A stretch of 64,000 nucleotides of DNA from Panax quinquefolius (GCA_020205615.1 CM035168.1:131760795-131824794); one strand, 5' to 3'; counted from the first letter of the stretch, positions 47,588 to 62,939 are shown. The notes: generated by a model not told the origin, from the sequence alone. A program made the numbers and translations.

Positions 47588-50439
47588 TCACTTGCGCATA
47601 ATTCTAGTTTTAACTCCACCTGAATTAAACAAAATGTTCAAAGCTTTTAGGAGAGCATAACACCTTTATAAGTTATGACCCAAAATAGACGTCATCAGAT
47701 AATAATAATTTTATTTTAATTTAAAATATTCTTTTAACAAGTCTTTCCAAAGAACAATTTTACCAACCTTCAACTTCCTCAAATAGAATTTCTTTCACCA
47801 GATCAGCAGTGGCATTGTATTCAAAACTGCAAAATGAAACGAGTTGCATTTAAATAAAGTAATATCAAATAAAAGTTTGTTGCAAGGGAGGGTGGGGGTC
47901 ACTAAAAATTGAATACAAAAGGTTCACAGTGACAACCTCTAATGATGTAATATGATGAAATACAGATATGCTACAGTATGAAAACCTACTAACAAAACTA
48001 AACAAAACGCATCATGACCTTCATATAAAATTAACACCTCAAACAACTATCCTATTTGTCTGATTCAGTCAGCCATACAACTAACCTGTCAAAGAACCAG
48101 TTACCAATTAATTAAATGCAATATTGTGATCTTTGCATCATGCATAAAGGTCCACATACAAATATGTAATCCATGCTCAGTATGTAAAGAAGTGAGATCA
48201 TCATCATCATCAATTGCAACTTCAATGCCACTTAATATCTCCAAACTTCTAGGTTATGGATACCAAAGACATGGCAGAGTATAGGGAAATTCAGTCAAGT
48301 CATGACGGCTTCAAAGTGGAATATCCTGAAGGTGGACAAGCGGAACTCTAACTCACAGCATCAAAGTTGCAACTTGTGTAAAAGATTGCAAATTAAGTTT
48401 GAACCAAAGAGAGGCATTACGACTAGCATAATAAACTCCAATTACTAGGTCATGGAAACTTCAGATAGGAATCTTACAGAATAGGTAAAAGGATAAAATA
48501 ATTAAAAATAATGTGAGTAGCCCATGAATAAAAGCATAGTCTCTTACCTGTTTGAGAAAAACACCTCAATTTCATAGTCAGATGTATTCTTGGTAGCTTC
48601 AAGTAACATTGTAACAATTTCACTCTTCCGAGTACTAGCCATGAGAATATCATACTCAGTTGGGATGATGATGGAAAAGAAATTATCACTTAATTCACTC
48701 AAACATATCTTCTCAACAGCTGCTAAGGAAATCCGCCTCTTAAGTGCACCAATCTCTGGGTCAACAATTGAAATGGCAAATTCAGTCATTAGAAGAATGC
48801 GTTGTTTCATTTTTCCAGTGCTGTTAAACTTGTATACTCGGTCTGCAAAGAAAACTATTTTGTCACCTGTAGAATTGAAGTTTGTCCAAAAATTAGGTGA
48901 GAATAGTGGAGTCATTTAACAAAAGAACTCATCTTCAGAACTCTAAATTGTTTCACAATCAATCAAACCTGTCCAAACTAGCTCATCCAGGTCATTCACT
49001 TATAATGTTCATGAACATTCAAGAAGAAAACATATCTTTGGAGGAGAGACCCTGAGCCCACGGAGGGGTGATAAGGAAATTTTTAATTAATTTAGCACAA
49101 GTACATCTGAACTTCAGTACTAAATAAAGTCTCAAGGACCTTTTTGATGCCAACTGGATTCTGGTTATATGATGCAAGGGAAAGCTAAGTATGTATTCTT
49201 TTTTTAAATCCAAGGTGTTGGTTGTAAAAGATCAGATTAAAATCCCCAACACCCTTTCCTTCTTTTTTCAATAAGTAAATCCCCAACATCCTAAAGAAAA
49301 AAGTATCATGCAAGTTGAGTTGCCATTAATAGAAGATATCAATCTCTCATTAAACAAATTGGCATCCAGGTGTTTTGTATATCTGTTGAAATTAAATAAT
49401 TTATTAAGAATACAAACGTAACTGAAAAATGAAAAATAAATAAACTTTTAACCATCTCTTATTTATTAACCAATTTAGAGAACAAAGGTCCAATGTGCAA
49501 TGGTCCATGTATCTGGTTGATTAATCTAGTCTTTGACTCTTTAATACAGGACTAACATTTAGTTACAATTATCGTTAGTCTTCAACAGGGAAAAATCTAA
49601 TAGAATACAATAGACAACAAATTTTAAATCAATATTCGCAGCAGAAATAATAATTCATTAGAAGAGTTAAGTAGAGAATGCAAACTACTATCTTCTATGT
49701 ATTAATTTAAAAGTTCATCGTCTATCTTTTATCCATGTAACATCAATCAATATATATCTGGAATCAAATATTCATCTTTGCACTACAGGCCAAAGATATT
49801 CATCAATTGTTCATGTTCATCTAAATCTAAACACCTGTTCATCGTTTACACAATTGATTTTCACATATAGGTTATAATGGCAAGAACTTGTAACACGGTG
49901 CTTGTTGATCTTGAATACTAGTAACCCATCTTTGACCTCAAACTTGATGCATCAACAATAAACAGGAACTTGACATAAATACTACATACATTCAGTTCCA
50001 CAACACCAAAAGGTATCAAATCCAAATAATAACAGTGGTCAATCACATCTACTAAAATCAATGAACCACAATTGTCTCATTGATCAAGTAATAAAACTAT
50101 AGAATCATAGAATTCAACCAATTAATGGGAGACGTAACAGAACTTTGGGTTTGAAGTAAATTTTATTATACCTTGTTTTTCTACTATCTTCAAGAGGTAA
50201 GGCGTGGAAGGGACGTCGAGATAGTCACCTCTGTAATCCCTATGGAGAGAGGCTCTTCTACGGACCTTTACTCCAAAAAAAGGCTCTTGATCTTCCGAAA
50301 CATTGCTGTCTGACGGTCTGAGTTTCATACTTGTTTGTTCTTCGTCGTTTTCTAGGGTTCCGGTGGCGTTAATGTCATCATAGAGAGCTGGTTGGGCATC
50401 GTCGATTTGAACTCTCCGCCTCGATTGGTACCGAGACAT
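47588..50439 (-). CDS. myosin TH1-like domain protein, 225 aa
   Basis: Minus-strand exons are 50439-50172, 48866-48548, 47826-47768 and 47619-47588; 268+319+59+32 = 678 nt, 226 codons with stop, and every join keeps frame with GT-AG introns. The start is ATG 50439 (MSRYQSRRRVQIDDAQPALY...). Residues 1-80 are acidic and polar. From about residue 90 the block DKIVFFADRVYKFNSTGKMK, then ILLMTEFAISIVDPE, ALKRRISLAAVEKICLSELS and IIPTEYDILMASTRK, matches the tail-homology-1 region of class I myosins, which binds membrane lipids. It ends in EEVEGGVKTRIMRK. There is no motor domain, so this is a stand-alone TH1 protein; its plant function is not known to me. Intron 1 carries a retrotransposon LTR fragment. 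Confidence 0.87.
49566..49843 (-). repeat. A-family LTR fragment in an intron
   Basis: About 278 bases match A2's 3' LTR 16793-17063 in the same + strand reading, including 'gttagtcttcaac', 'attcattagaagagttaag', 'agagaatgcaaactactatc' and 'tcatctttgcactac'. It lies in intron 1 of the TH1-like gene. Unlike the copies at 3-31 kb, its CAG/CTG triplets are intact (tcaacaggg, cgcagcagaaa, tacaggcc, cacctgttc). Confidence 0.88.
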
Positions 50440-51350
50440 ATCTGGTCTCCTCTGGTTGACGAATGGCTAACTTGATGGTTGGCGTTCAGTGCGCGCCACA
50501 CTGGTCCAGCTTTCATATGCAATGCATCAGCATAAAAATGTATTGCTGGTCCACACCGGTCCATTTAACAAATTCATCGGAATAGTAGCCAACGCGTAGA
50601 ATCTAAGCATAAAAATGTCACGCAATATTTTTTATTTTATTTTATTTTTTTTTAAAAAGAGTTGGATCCAGCTATATTCTCTTCTACCAACCAACTATAA
50701 TATTTACAGAATTTATATATTAATATTAAGATTGTTCGTATCTCGCACGAATTTATTTATTAATATATTCACGTCCTATTTTACACTTGAAGATATCTAA
50801 CGATTTTTAAATATATTTATAAAAAAAATTTATGCGGATATAATAATCGAACATAAAATTAAATATTAATAATTTATAATTTTATTTATTTGTAAAAATA
50901 TAAATAAATTAAATTATAAAGTACATCAATTTTCATTTTTAGTTATCATATACACATAGAAAAGCTTATATTTATATATAGATATTGTATTTCTTTTACA
51001 CTTTCTCTATCTCATTTTATAAAATATTTATTTTGTCTTTATGTGAGTGAAATAAAATGTGCACATAATATAAATAAAAACTAATATTTAAATATGTTAA
51101 AATAATATTTTAAATTAATTTTCCTCACATAGACTCGCTTGTTATTTATTATGAGAATATTAATAATTTTTACGTGAAATATCAGTTTTCTATAAATATA
51201 CTAGTAGTAATATTTTTTATTTTTTTTTCTGGTTTATCACTTTCGGCTGAAAATGTTTATTCCCCATAGTGGTGGGACCTCTCCCATATACAAACCCAAT
51301 TAGGGCAGGGGTGAGAAATTGAATTCGGTCAGACCCAGAGGAGACTTGTA
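50440..51350. other. intergenic between two divergent genes
   Basis: This is probably the shared upstream region of the TH1-like gene (minus) and the E2 gene (plus). It is AT-rich between 50620 and 51250 and GC-richer next to each gene. I cannot place a promoter element securely. Confidence 0.5.
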
Positions 51351-51370
51351 AACGTCGTAATCCCATTTAG

Positions 51371-51404
51371 CTCCTCCTCCCCTCCCCTCCCCTCCCCTCC
51401 CTCT
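51371..51404. repeat. C-rich (CCCCT)n tract in the E2 gene leader
   Basis: CTCCTCCTCC is followed by four CCCCT units. On the minus strand this gives four or more runs of four G, a plausible G-quadruplex motif, about 75 bases before the leader's splice donor. Confidence 0.8.
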
Positions 51405-51479
51405 TCATTTTTCTACCATCACAGCAATCAAATTCCCCTGCATCTGCAATCAAGAGGGAGAATCTCCACTTCGTCTCAG

Positions 51480-51582
51480 GTATTACTATTTTCACTAATT
51501 TATTTTTGAATTCTATAAGCGTATCTATATATTTATTAGTATTGTATTTATGTGTATTATCAATATGTGCTGATATGGGCAG
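51480..51582 (+). other. 5' UTR intron of the E2 gene
   Basis: The donor is CTCAG then GTATTA (GT at 51480-51481) and the acceptor is GGGCAG (AG at 51581-51582). A second acceptor candidate (AAGCAG) lies 15 bases further on. A leader intron is common in plant E2 genes. Inferred from splice-site sequence only. Confidence 0.55.
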
Positions 51583-51606
51583 TTGACAATTAAGCAGGGT
51601 TTGGAC

Positions 51607-54466
<2,860 letters not shown>

Positions 54467-54746
54467 GCATGCTGTGGTATGTGTGATGGGGATGGCCCTT
54501 TTCTTGAAAATACTAGGCATTTCAATTTTATGTATGAATAGTTTATCCTTTCTAAACTCCTAAAATAGACAAACCAAGACATGCCCCCGAAGGAGGGAAA
54601 TACATAGATGTTGCGCTTAAACGTTTGTATGTGTTCTCAGATTTAAAATGAATTTACGTGCAAAATTTTTAACTTATGTATTCTTTTTCTGAGTTGCATT
54701 TTCTTTTGTGATTTTACATTACTTTTAGTTTTACCTGATACTTATA

Positions 54747-54752
54747 AATAAA
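54747..54752 (+). terminator. candidate poly(A) signal of the E2 gene
   Basis: AATAAA lies 281 bases after the stop codon. Plant poly(A) signals are loose, so this is only a candidate. Confidence 0.35.
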
Positions 54753-54759
54753 AGAGGTC

Positions 54760-56210
54760 TGTTATTTATATTAAAAATATAAATGACGAAAAAAGATAAA
54801 GATAGAGGGGAACAAAAGAAGGATATGCTACAAGTCTAGTATGTCGTTGCTTTAGTTACAAAACAAATCCAGAAGATGCATACATGGGTAGGATGCGGGT
54901 ATAACTAAATCCCCATCACATGCCTGCATTTCAATTGGAAGCACTCTGTGATGGTGTTCTTTCTAGAACTGTTTCTGATGGTGTTCTTTATTCTACTCGG
55001 GGATCGAGGTTATGGGGTGTTGAGTTAGGCTGAGTGTGTTAGGTTTGGAGTTGTGGAAAGATGATAAAACTGTGGTTGCTATGGTGATGGCCAAAATTAG
55101 AACTCTCCCGCCAAGGAAACATCAGAACATGGGTAGAGAAAGTTTTTATAAAGATAATTAAATTATGTGGTCGGTGTTGGGGAAGGCATTTGTTTTGTGG
55201 CTGGTGAAGTAGTACTGGATGTGCATCTATTTCTGCATCTGTCTGTGTATACGGGCACATATCAGCAAGTGTTTTCGTGCACGACTTGTTACGGGCAGAG
55301 ATAGAAAAATATTATTATGCAGAATAATATAGCTAGCTATATGCAAAATATTAGATTTTGGTGCAAGTTGATACAAATGACTGAATGTTCTTTAGCCGCA
55401 GCTAGCCTAGGATAGGTAGTAGTAGTTTTCAGATATGTTTGGCCCACTCTGGGCATGTGCCTCTCTCCGTGTAGGGACGGGAAAAATTACAAATCATTGG
55501 GATTTCCTCTCTTGAATATGAAGACTGACGATGAGTTTATTATGTTTTATCATCTCACTTTTCATATTAATTAGTAATGCTTTGAAGCTCAAGGTAATAA
55601 ACACCTTGTTCACTAAAACCCTATGCCTTTCCTATTTCAACACCAATCACAAGGGCAATACAGATGGATAATGTTTGGAACATATTAACCCGAGGAAATT
55701 AAGCAGCCAAGAGCTAAAGATTGGTTGACAATGGAGAAGCTTGCGGATATCATAGACTGGCTGGCTAGCAACAAGGCTAAACTCGGGTAACCCTGAAAAG
55801 GGCTTGCTACGCCCAAAATTTGTTTCCCCCATTCAATTTTGTTCCCATTTTCCAGCAAAAGGTCAATACATACGAATTACAACTTAAAAATAAGCTGCCA
55901 ATATATTTAGTTACAAATGTACTCAAAACAATTGAAAGCATAATTGTATTTAGGGAGTGAGGGGAGGGAGGGGTACCTATTGTCTTTGTACCTCAAAAAA
56001 AACAAACCCATGTCACGATATATCTCGTACTCCCTCAAAAAAATGTCTTCTGATGTTCAGGCCCAGGGTTCATTAATGATGAACCACTTCACACATAGGT
56101 TGGGCTTTTCACTCGGCCCAATACTAAAGGCGTGTGAGCTTATGTACTCTGGAAATTAATTGACTTTTAGTACTTGTTATCATCGGGGCACTACTATTCA
56201 ACTCATTAGT
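54760..56210. other. intergenic, no gene seen
   Basis: The sequence is of mixed composition. A 61-codon minus-strand frame at 55647-55832 has no start context or recognisable domain. I see no RNA gene. Confidence 0.5.
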
Positions 56211-56218
56211 AAAAGGTA

Positions 56219-56481
56219 CTCCCTTCATCTCATAATATATTATGTTTTAGATGATTTAATTTTTTTAAAATTATTTGAGATTTTATATAATTTAAAAGAA
56301 TTAATCATAATTTTTTCAAAATTATCTCTCATGAGAAAATATTCCAGATGAGAGAGTATGAAATAAGTATGGTAAAAAATATTATAGATAATTAATACTA
56401 TATTTAATATTATATAATTATTTTTTTAATTTTTGTGTATAATTTTAAAAAATCATATAATATATTATGAGACGGATGGAG
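56219..56481. mobile_element. Stowaway-type MITE
   Basis: It begins CTCCCTTCATCTCATAATAT and ends, on the opposite strand, CTCCATCCGTCTCATAATAT, flanked by TA at 56217-56218 and 56482-56483. The size of 263 bp, the TIR consensus (CTCCCTCCGTCCCATAA-like) and the TA target fit the Tc1/mariner-derived Stowaway group. AT-rich interior, no coding. Confidence 0.92.
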
Positions 56482-56483
56482 TA

Positions 56484-57815
56484 TTATCCTTAATGTCATG
56501 TCCTGTATTCCCCTCTTTATAAGTCAAAATATCACTTGTTTTATTCTCTCTTTTTTTAATAAATAAATAAAGAACATGGAATCATCAGGCAAAAAGGGTG
56601 GGAGAGGGAGAATAAGTTATAACGGTCAAAGTCAAACCAACAAGTATCATTAATGACATGAAGCTATTAGAGACCTCTTCACCCACCCACCAGTCAAAAA
56701 TATGGGCATTTAGCCCTTAATTAAAAAAAAGTTAATTAGTTATAAAGTTGATACTACTCCACTAGTTAAGTATGGTTAAGATAGTTGGCAGGCATTTTGT
56801 CTAATACTACTACTATTGTGAAAGAGGGATTCTTTACATGTGATTTACTTCGATTAACTCGCCTATTATTTATTTATACTACAACATATTTATATTCTAT
56901 TTTTTTTAAAGCACCTCATCTCCTTTTTATTTATTCAGAATATCTACGTACATACTTTATAATACTAATAGTACTTGAACAATTAATTAAAAATGTTGAA
57001 ACAAATAAAAACTATATTCAATGTGCAAATAATGAATGTATTTATCGATTTTCAATTTATTAAAGTTAATTTAATCACTTTGAATTAATGTTGATTTTTT
57101 TAAAAATAAAAATAAAAAATTCTAAAATTCTTTTGGACAATCAAGAAATTAAAGTTGACTATAGTAACTTGTAATTTCTACCCTCTCATGTTCATGTAAA
57201 GGCCAAAAAACAGGCATAGAGACCGTACAAAACAAGATTATAATAGTACTCCATTAAATATAAAAAGCATGAAAACACTTGCCTAGGAATACCAACACCA
57301 ATTAATTTACATCCGAGTAGTTACCCATAAAAAATTACTAGTACTCCTACAACACAACCCCTTTGAATTTTAGGATAACATTATTTTTCCGTTGTTAATA
57401 TGGCAACACGACATGGTGACTAAGGCTATAGTATAAAACGAATCAAACGGTTCAAACTTGATTCATGTTCGTTCCATTAATTTTGACTTAAAATATAAAC
57501 GTTTTAAATATGAATAGATTTTAAAATTTGACAAATTATTTGAACATTTTTAAATTATAATTTTATATTGCCATTCGTATTATTTGTTATCGTGCTCGAG
57601 TTGGTATTCAAATAAAACTCAATCAAACTATATTTTAAATTCAATAAATTTTATACTAGATTGACTAGTTTTATTTACGCACTTACTATTTTTTTTCTGT
57701 GTTTTTTTTAACATATAAATTACACGTGTCGAATTATTAACCCATTGAAAATGCGATACGTAGGAAGCTTAATTAAAGATTAAATAACCCCCGGGGCAAA
57801 GTTGTCGATCGTGGG
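56484..57815. other. intergenic, no gene seen
   Basis: AT-rich spacer. A 92-codon frame at 56785-57063 is low-complexity, AT-driven and without motifs. Confidence 0.5.
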
Positions 57816-57819
57816 CACG

Positions 57820-57862
57820 AGTGGGAGTGGGAGTGGGAGTGGGAGTGGGAGTGGGAGTGAGA
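57820..57862. repeat. (GGGAGT)n array
   Basis: About seven GGGAGT hexamers run in a row, giving seven closely spaced G triplets, so G-quadruplex formation on the + strand is plausible. Confidence 0.9.
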
Positions 57863-59750
57863 GGAGAGAAGCATGGTCCCTGAAAATCTGGCTAATTAAT
57901 TCTAAACCTAACCCCTAATCACTCGCTCAGTTCATTGTACTTCCAACCCACCCTTGTCTCTACTCTAAGACGAATACAAGGGACAAGTTGACTCCCACTT
58001 CACTTAACTTAATGTGGGTGCATTGACTACGTGGCGAGTTGTTTCCGTTCCACGTGGGCAGAATTGAGTTGCAAGGTTAAATAAGTAAAATTTAAATACA
58101 TTCATATTTACGTTGAATTTAAATGATACATCATGATAAACTATGTTCAAACAAAGTACAACTCTTCAATAATATTTAATTTAATTTATCATATTACTTT
58201 TAATCTATTAAAATATCTATAAGGTATTAATTTAGTGATTGATATTAAAGTAATGTAAACTTTAGGTAATTATAATTAAAAAAATATATAGTTGAGAGAA
58301 TATTGAAAAAAGAAAAAAGCATGGAGTAACATACTGCTCAGCAGCACGTCCAAAATAGATAGAGTGGGTCATCCCCACGAGGAGAGGAGCGTGAAAATGA
58401 AAAATTTGTCAGTTGAGGGCCCACATGTGGCGGAGCCGGTCAGCCGTTGTCGTCCAGTGTCGAGACAAAAGACCGTCACGGTACGTTTAATGAATTACTA
58501 CTACAGTTGGTAGTGGTGTTTAGGCCTTTTTACTTGCAGACCCCCTCGGCCCTGCCCCATCGAGTTGGCTCTTTTCAATTCCGGGTGGATCTCCTTTTAC
58601 CTTTATTTCAAATGACGTGCATTTTATTTTAAGTGCGTGCTATATACTGCTATATATGTGTATATAATATGATAATGATATGGTATTACACAAGCGCTAG
58701 TCATTAACTAAAAACAAAGTTGCCATGCAGCACTCGACAGTTGAAATAACTAGTCTGTCTCAATGGAGGTGGAGAAAGAGGTAGACATGATCTTTCTTAA
58801 TTACTACTCCACTAATTAACATTCTAAATTTAATCTTAATTTCAATTCATATATTTACATCTTTCAAATTTATTAAAGAAGAAAAATATGGATCAGCACA
58901 AGCATAATTATTAATTGTAGCCAAGTGAAGAAGAGATCTAGAGAGAGAGAGACCAACATCTCTTGCTTAATTCAAAGAGAAGCTTGTGAGCGTAGTTCCA
59001 TTTAACAAAATGATTTACTACTAGCTATTATAATGTTACTTATGGGATTCAGTATTCATATTTCTTTAATTAAATCATAGGACTAATTATTTGGTAACAT
59101 CAATATCCGAGCTAATTAATTAAGGCAGAGTCTTTCTTCAACGGGTTGATCCGTTGACCGATCAAATTTTAGCGACGGACATGTCCCGTTGGAGAACCGG
59201 ACTTTTGCTTAAGGTGTTTCTTCTCTCTTCCCTATCATTTATCTAGCTAAAAGATTAACACAAAACACTCTGTAATATATATGTTTCGATCCCAACTTAA
59301 CCTAAAATTTTAAGTCATTAAGGTCTTTATTAGGTCATTCATTGATATTAATTATCCTTCATTCTTTTATTATTTATCCGATGCCAATCGGATTTTAACT
59401 TACGTGTGATATTTTAACACGAATGATGTGCATGTTGTCCTTTAATTCTTTTCAGCATAGATTTTGATATCATCCAACTTTAATATTTTATTTTAATTTT
59501 GGGGATTAATTGGAGGGACGAGAAACATGGGGATTAATTAATTCGTAGTTTCCTTCCCTTTGGTTTTCGTTATTTTCGTCATCACCTGTCTTCAATTTCA
59601 AATATTCAGTATATACTATATATGCTTCAGGCCGAATTTTATTTTACTATTTTTTTCCTTTCACGAGCCCTATATTTAGATAGAAATTCCTATATTTTGA
59701 CCTAGGACATGCATGAGCTTCAATTTAAGAAAATGAGAGTACAATAATGC
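57863..59750. other. intergenic, no gene seen
   Basis: There are GC-richer patches at 58340-58480 and 59140-59210 without a coding signal. The 61-codon frame at 58447-58632 has no recognisable motif. Confidence 0.45.
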
Positions 59751-59758
59751 CCTAGATA

Positions 59759-59879
59759 CAGTGGCAAAACCAAAAATTTTTATCAGTGGGGCAAAACTAG
59801 TACTAAGCTACAAAAAATTTAGCGGGGATTCGGGGCACTATCCCTAAAGTAATTTTTTTTTTAATACTTTATACTTTCG

Positions 59880-59930
<51 letters not shown>

Positions 59931-60313
59931 CAATAAAAATATAACGAGTAATAATATATGATATATATATATATTATATTGATTTCATAATAGATTTTTT
60001 AATCACAACTGTTCATAAGTAAATAATTCATTATTTATTTTAAAAAATAATATAAATTAGATTATTATTTAGTTTAAAATATTATAGAGAGAGATATATA
60101 TATTGAAAGGATATGAGTCATATGTGTTTAAAATTTGATTGACAAAGTTATAAATTTTCAATTTGACCCAGTATAATAGAAAATTTATAAAATTTTAATG
60201 GGGTCAATTTATATATAATATTTAAAATTTTTAAAATTTACCTTACATTATAAAGTATTTTTTTTCAGTGGGGTTGATTGACCCCACAAAGTTTACGTGG
60301 TTTTGCGCCACTG
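59759..60313. mobile_element. hAT-type MITE, 555 bp
   Basis: It begins CAGTGGCAAAACCA and, on the opposite strand from 60313, CAGTGGCGCAAAACCA. Flanking 8-mers are CCTAGATA (59751-59758) and CCTAGATT (60314-60321), an 8-bp target duplication with one mismatch, as hAT elements make. The inner ends also pair (cagtgggg with ccccactg). It contains a long (TA)n run at about 59880-59930. Non-coding. Confidence 0.9.
59880..59930. repeat. (TA)n inside the hAT MITE
   Basis: About 24 TA repeats. Similar long (TA)n runs occur at about 60646-60681, 60958-61007, 62655-62685 and 62898-62937, and at the window end (63980-64000). Confidence 0.9.
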
Positions 60314-60321
60314 CCTAGATT

Positions 60322-60645
60322 ATTATACAGGAAGAATAATTCTATATTTTGAATTTAGAGTCTCAAAAGAAACATTAATACAAATGTAATCATTGCAGCG
60401 ACACGTAATGAATTGTAAAAATAGTGTTGAACAAATAATATAATGTAACCTAACCAAGACTTGATTCGAATCCATATGTTCGCCACCGATCGAACCGTCC
60501 TCTAGGCCTGGGTCCTTGTATATTATTTTAAATTTTGAATTGCTAGTCGTGCTCTTTCTGTTAAAATAAGCTTAGAGAGGACATAATTATCTCAAAGATA
60601 TAGTACCAAGTACTAGCCTTGACATATTCTATATTTCTACTTTGG

Positions 60646-60683
<38 letters not shown>

Positions 60684-60955
60684 CCTGTCCATTTTCTTTT
60701 CCTAACAGTAGCTAGTATTTGCAATGCATGAACTAGACAAGTATATATAAACCCACATAAACTTACCGTTATCCTTGTGTGTTTTATATATGTAAATAGA
60801 TGTCAATGTATGTGTAATTAGCTGGTTATTAACACTCAAATCAAGAACATCGATCTAGGGTTTGATGAAGATTAAGTTATTGATGACGAAGGGGCAAAAC
60901 TGTTGAGCAAAATGACTAAAGAATCAAAGAAAGGATCTTGGACTTGATGCTCATT

Positions 60956-61009
<54 letters not shown>

Positions 61010-62070
61010 AGCAACCCACCAAACATATGCTTATAACAAATGAAATTGGTTAATTTCTAGCAAGTCGATAGATACTAGATAGTGACGAATATAAGACCAG
61101 GAACTAGTTGTGGGGTTCGGGGTTTCAAATTTTGTATTTTGTTTATAGTTATATAAAATACTCTTTTCGTTTTAAATTATAAAATCATTGTTGATTATCT
61201 AAAATTAATTTAATACATTTTTAAATTTAAAATTGACATAATATATATTCATTTAAATTTTAAAAATAATATATATCTTATATGTATCAGTAGCACTTTT
61301 TAGATAATTTATGATATTTATAATTGTATTAACAATAATTAATTGTATTAACATAAGTTAATTACGAAGTGATTTGTCGAGCTCGATGTATTTTCATAGT
61401 TTGTCTTTTGTTTTTATGGTTCTTCGCTTGGCTCAATGGGGGGCCAAATTCCAAGATAACCACACAACTTAAGTTTTGTCTTCGCTAATCCATATATATA
61501 CTAGATTTCTAAAAAATTGGGATATCTAAATTTGGGTCCTTTGTTAGGGATAAGTTTGGTATTTCACTGCAGAAGCTATCGATGTATTTAATTACTTATT
61601 GCACCATCACTGTACTTCCTTTAACGTCGGCATTATCAATTATATATATAGGATATGAAATGCTGGTTTTAATAAATTATATAAAAAATAATAATAACAT
61701 TTTTTAAACCGAAGTAGACCTATCAAAAAATAAGTTTTGGTTGGCTTTGGGTTACATAAAATAGGTTTGAGTTGGTTTTGAAACAAAAACTATATTACTT
61801 ATATTTAATATGAGTTATGTGATTTGAATTTAAATGGTTATATTATTGAATCAGAATTCGATATATTTTTCAAATTATAGTTTCACTAAAATCTTAATTT
61901 TATTATACTAAAAGAGTTTTATTTTAATTTTTTACAGTCAAATTTGAAACTAAAATTTTTTAATTGATGTGACCAATTTGAATATTAAAAACATTAATTT
62001 TGTGATTATAGGCACTTAAAAAAAATTACATAAACAAATAAATATTATAATCAATAAATATTATTTTTTT
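60322..62070. other. intergenic with (TA)n microsatellites
   Basis: (TA)n runs lie at about 60646-60681 and 60958-61007. The motif 'tactcttttcgttttaaatt' at 61149 resembles one end of a Stowaway element, but I could not find its partner. No gene. Confidence 0.5.
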
Positions 62071-62209
62071 GGTGGGGGTGAGGGACGGGCGGGGGCGGGG
62101 GGCGGGGGGAGGGGGTGGGGCGGTGGGGGAAAGGAGGTGAGGGAGCGGGTGGGGGACAGTGGGTGGGGATGGTGGGGGGGGGGATGGGATGGGGGGGTGG
62201 GGGTGGGGT
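62071..62209. repeat. 139-bp G-rich block
   Basis: On the + strand about three quarters of bases are G and almost every run is three to ten G long, separated by single A, T or C. The flanks are AT-rich. It is not a simple repeat of one unit. Many overlapping G-quadruplex motifs are possible. Confidence 0.9.
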
Positions 62210-62649
62210 CTTTGTTAGCTTTATAAAGTGTAAAAAATTATTATAAACTGATATGAATCAAAAATAATTAAATACTCGAGGTTCAAAAATTTTCACATCG
62301 ATCTCAAATTTAAAACACAGAGAGAAGTTCTTACAAAAATTAAAATTTTTAAAATCAAAGTGCATTTTTTTTAATAATTTCCCACGTATATACTAATATT
62401 AATTAGGTAGCATGCATGCATGCATAAATGTGTATAAAAGAAAGTTACGTGCAGTTGGGCAGCTGGCATATATGGTAGGAGTTGGACAAGGCAGCAAAAG
62501 TTCCATCCCTGTGTTTGGCTGGAAATTAAGTTGAATCTATTAATTGTCCGTTTGGAAGAAAACTTATCGCAAAAATTCAAAATCATCTATATATCTATCT
62601 ATACACAAACAGATGCTAAGTAAATTAAAACACGAGGCACAATCCATCA

Positions 62650-62686
<37 letters not shown>

Positions 62687-62895
62687 ATGGTCGGATTCAG
62701 TCAGACACTTTTCTTTATTATTACGTCTTTAATTCACTTTTAGCGACGGTTTTGGTCATACAATGAAGTAAATCATACTTTTAATGATATTTATAAGTTG
62801 TCCGTCGTTAAAAGTATAGGCGGCGGTTGTATGATCGAAAAATAAATCTAAAAAGGAAGACGGATGAAAAGATAATAAAGTATCTGATCGATCTT

Positions 62896-62939
<44 letters not shown>

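Noticed and set aside
55647..55832. 61-codon minus-strand frame with near-coding composition
   Set aside because: Too short, with no family recognised and no splice context; possibly a remnant, but it cannot be supported.
60440..60500. tRNA-like B box ('gattcgaatcc')
   Set aside because: No A box or acceptor-stem pairing at the right distance, so a tRNA gene is not supported.
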